Below are positions 12,801-13,001 of a stretch of 13,001 nucleotides of DNA, one piece after another. The stretch is from Bacillota bacterium (GTDB lineage Bacteria; Bacillota; Clostridia; Tissierellales; Sedimentibacteraceae). The stretch spans positions 1 through 13,001 of the forward strand of contig JARBUP010000052.1 in NCBI GenBank assembly GCA_029239575.1, in the 5' to 3' direction. The notes beneath the pieces are model-generated. The model was not told the origin of the DNA. It was given only the letters and a program-made list of their open reading frames with translations, and did no database searches. Position 1 is the stretch's first letter; each line of letters starts with the position of its first letter. Both the position numbers and the translations under genes were made by a program.

Positions 12801-13001
12801 TTAGTATAATGGTTTTATTTCGAAGTCTTTTTTAAATAGTCCTTCTTTATAATCAATGCTTAAACCTTCTACTGCATTTTCTAAATCTTCATCTACAATA
12901 ATATTCAAACCTTCAACATTATAAATACCATCATTCTCATATTGTTTCTCCGAAACAATGCCAAATTCGGCTCCACCTCAGGAAAATCCAGTTATTTTAA
13001 C
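12801..13001 (-). CDS. HesB/IscA-like selenoprotein, 5' end outside window
   Basis: The minus-strand frame from 13001 to the TAA at 12801-12803 gives 66 residues if the in-frame TGA at 12978-12980 is read as selenocysteine: VKITGFS-U-GGAEFGIV, then EGLNIIVDEDLENAVEGLSI and a tail ending KKDFEIKPLY. The G-x-x-C-GG-xx-FG pattern and the NIIVD...L...L.IDY pattern are those of small HesB/IscA-type proteins. Sec falls where the first conserved Cys normally is. The C-terminal Cys pair of classical IscA is absent, as in HesB-like selenoproteins known from anaerobes. A SECIS-like stem-loop lies downstream (12941-12959). It would bind metal, Fe-S or a redox partner; its role is unknown. The start codon is beyond base 13001. 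Confidence 0.85.
12941..12959 (-). promoter_or_regulatory. Bacterial SECIS-like stem-loop
   Basis: On the minus strand ATTGTTTC and GAAACAAT form a perfect 8-bp stem with loop GGA. The loop starts 26 bases after the UGA, within the roughly 16-37 base window known for bacterial SECIS elements. Its first two bases are G, as those elements require. It would recruit SelB with Sec-tRNA while the sequence also codes for protein. Confidence 0.8.

Noticed and set aside
12978..12980. In-frame TGA read as a nonsense mutation of a Cys codon in a HesB-like gene
   Set aside because: The frame stays clean on both sides, the SECIS-like stem-loop lies at the right distance, and Sec at this position is known in the family. 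Mutation remains possible but is less likely.
1..13001. CRISPR array, tRNA or rRNA gene, or intact transposase
   Set aside because: I looked for regularly spaced repeats, tRNA-like cloverleaf motifs and transposase frames and saw none.

Overview
The window comes from an AT-rich, low-GC Gram-positive anaerobe, most likely a member of the Clostridia. The evidence is AGGAGG-type ribosome binding sites, a T-box leader, a cyclic di-GMP-I riboswitch, a DUF378 protein, a TldD/TldE pair, a molybdenum hydroxylase and, at the right edge, an apparent selenocysteine-containing HesB-like protein. I cannot name the species from sequence alone.

Left part (1-6620). Bases 1-225 hold no convincing gene, but they carry a 72-bp imperfect palindrome of a dispersed-repeat type between two near-identical hairpins. 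Three overlapping minus-strand genes (226-3642) encode the molybdopterin, 2Fe-2S and FAD subunits of a xanthine dehydrogenase-type hydroxylase. Divergent from them, 3826-6578 encodes TldD and TldE, the two halves of a metalloprotease, with a 1-bp overlap.

Middle (6580-8200). Three small genes lie here: a Gly/Asn-rich 72-aa protein, a DUF378 membrane protein, and a 100-aa protein with a charged 9-residue repeat and two near-identical hydrophobic segments. Strong bidirectional hairpins separate them. The first two share GTAC-containing motifs upstream of their ribosome binding sites.

Branched-chain amino acid operon (7919-10694, minus strand). A consensus promoter and a T-box leader precede ilvB and ilvH (acetolactate synthase). 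A 91-aa conserved-looking protein of unknown function follows, 4 bp after ilvH.

Right part (10740-13001). This is a patchwork. An AraC-type regulator survives only as its last 75 codons. A cytosolic PocR-domain chemoreceptor-like protein is driven by a perfect consensus promoter through a cyclic di-GMP-I riboswitch with a terminator. A 48-codon reading-frame remnant follows. The window ends inside a minus-strand gene whose frame runs through an in-frame UGA in a HesB/IscA-like motif (GFS-U-GGAEFG), with a SECIS-like stem-loop at the bacterial spacing. A standard gene caller would miss this gene, and it is the most notable item here.
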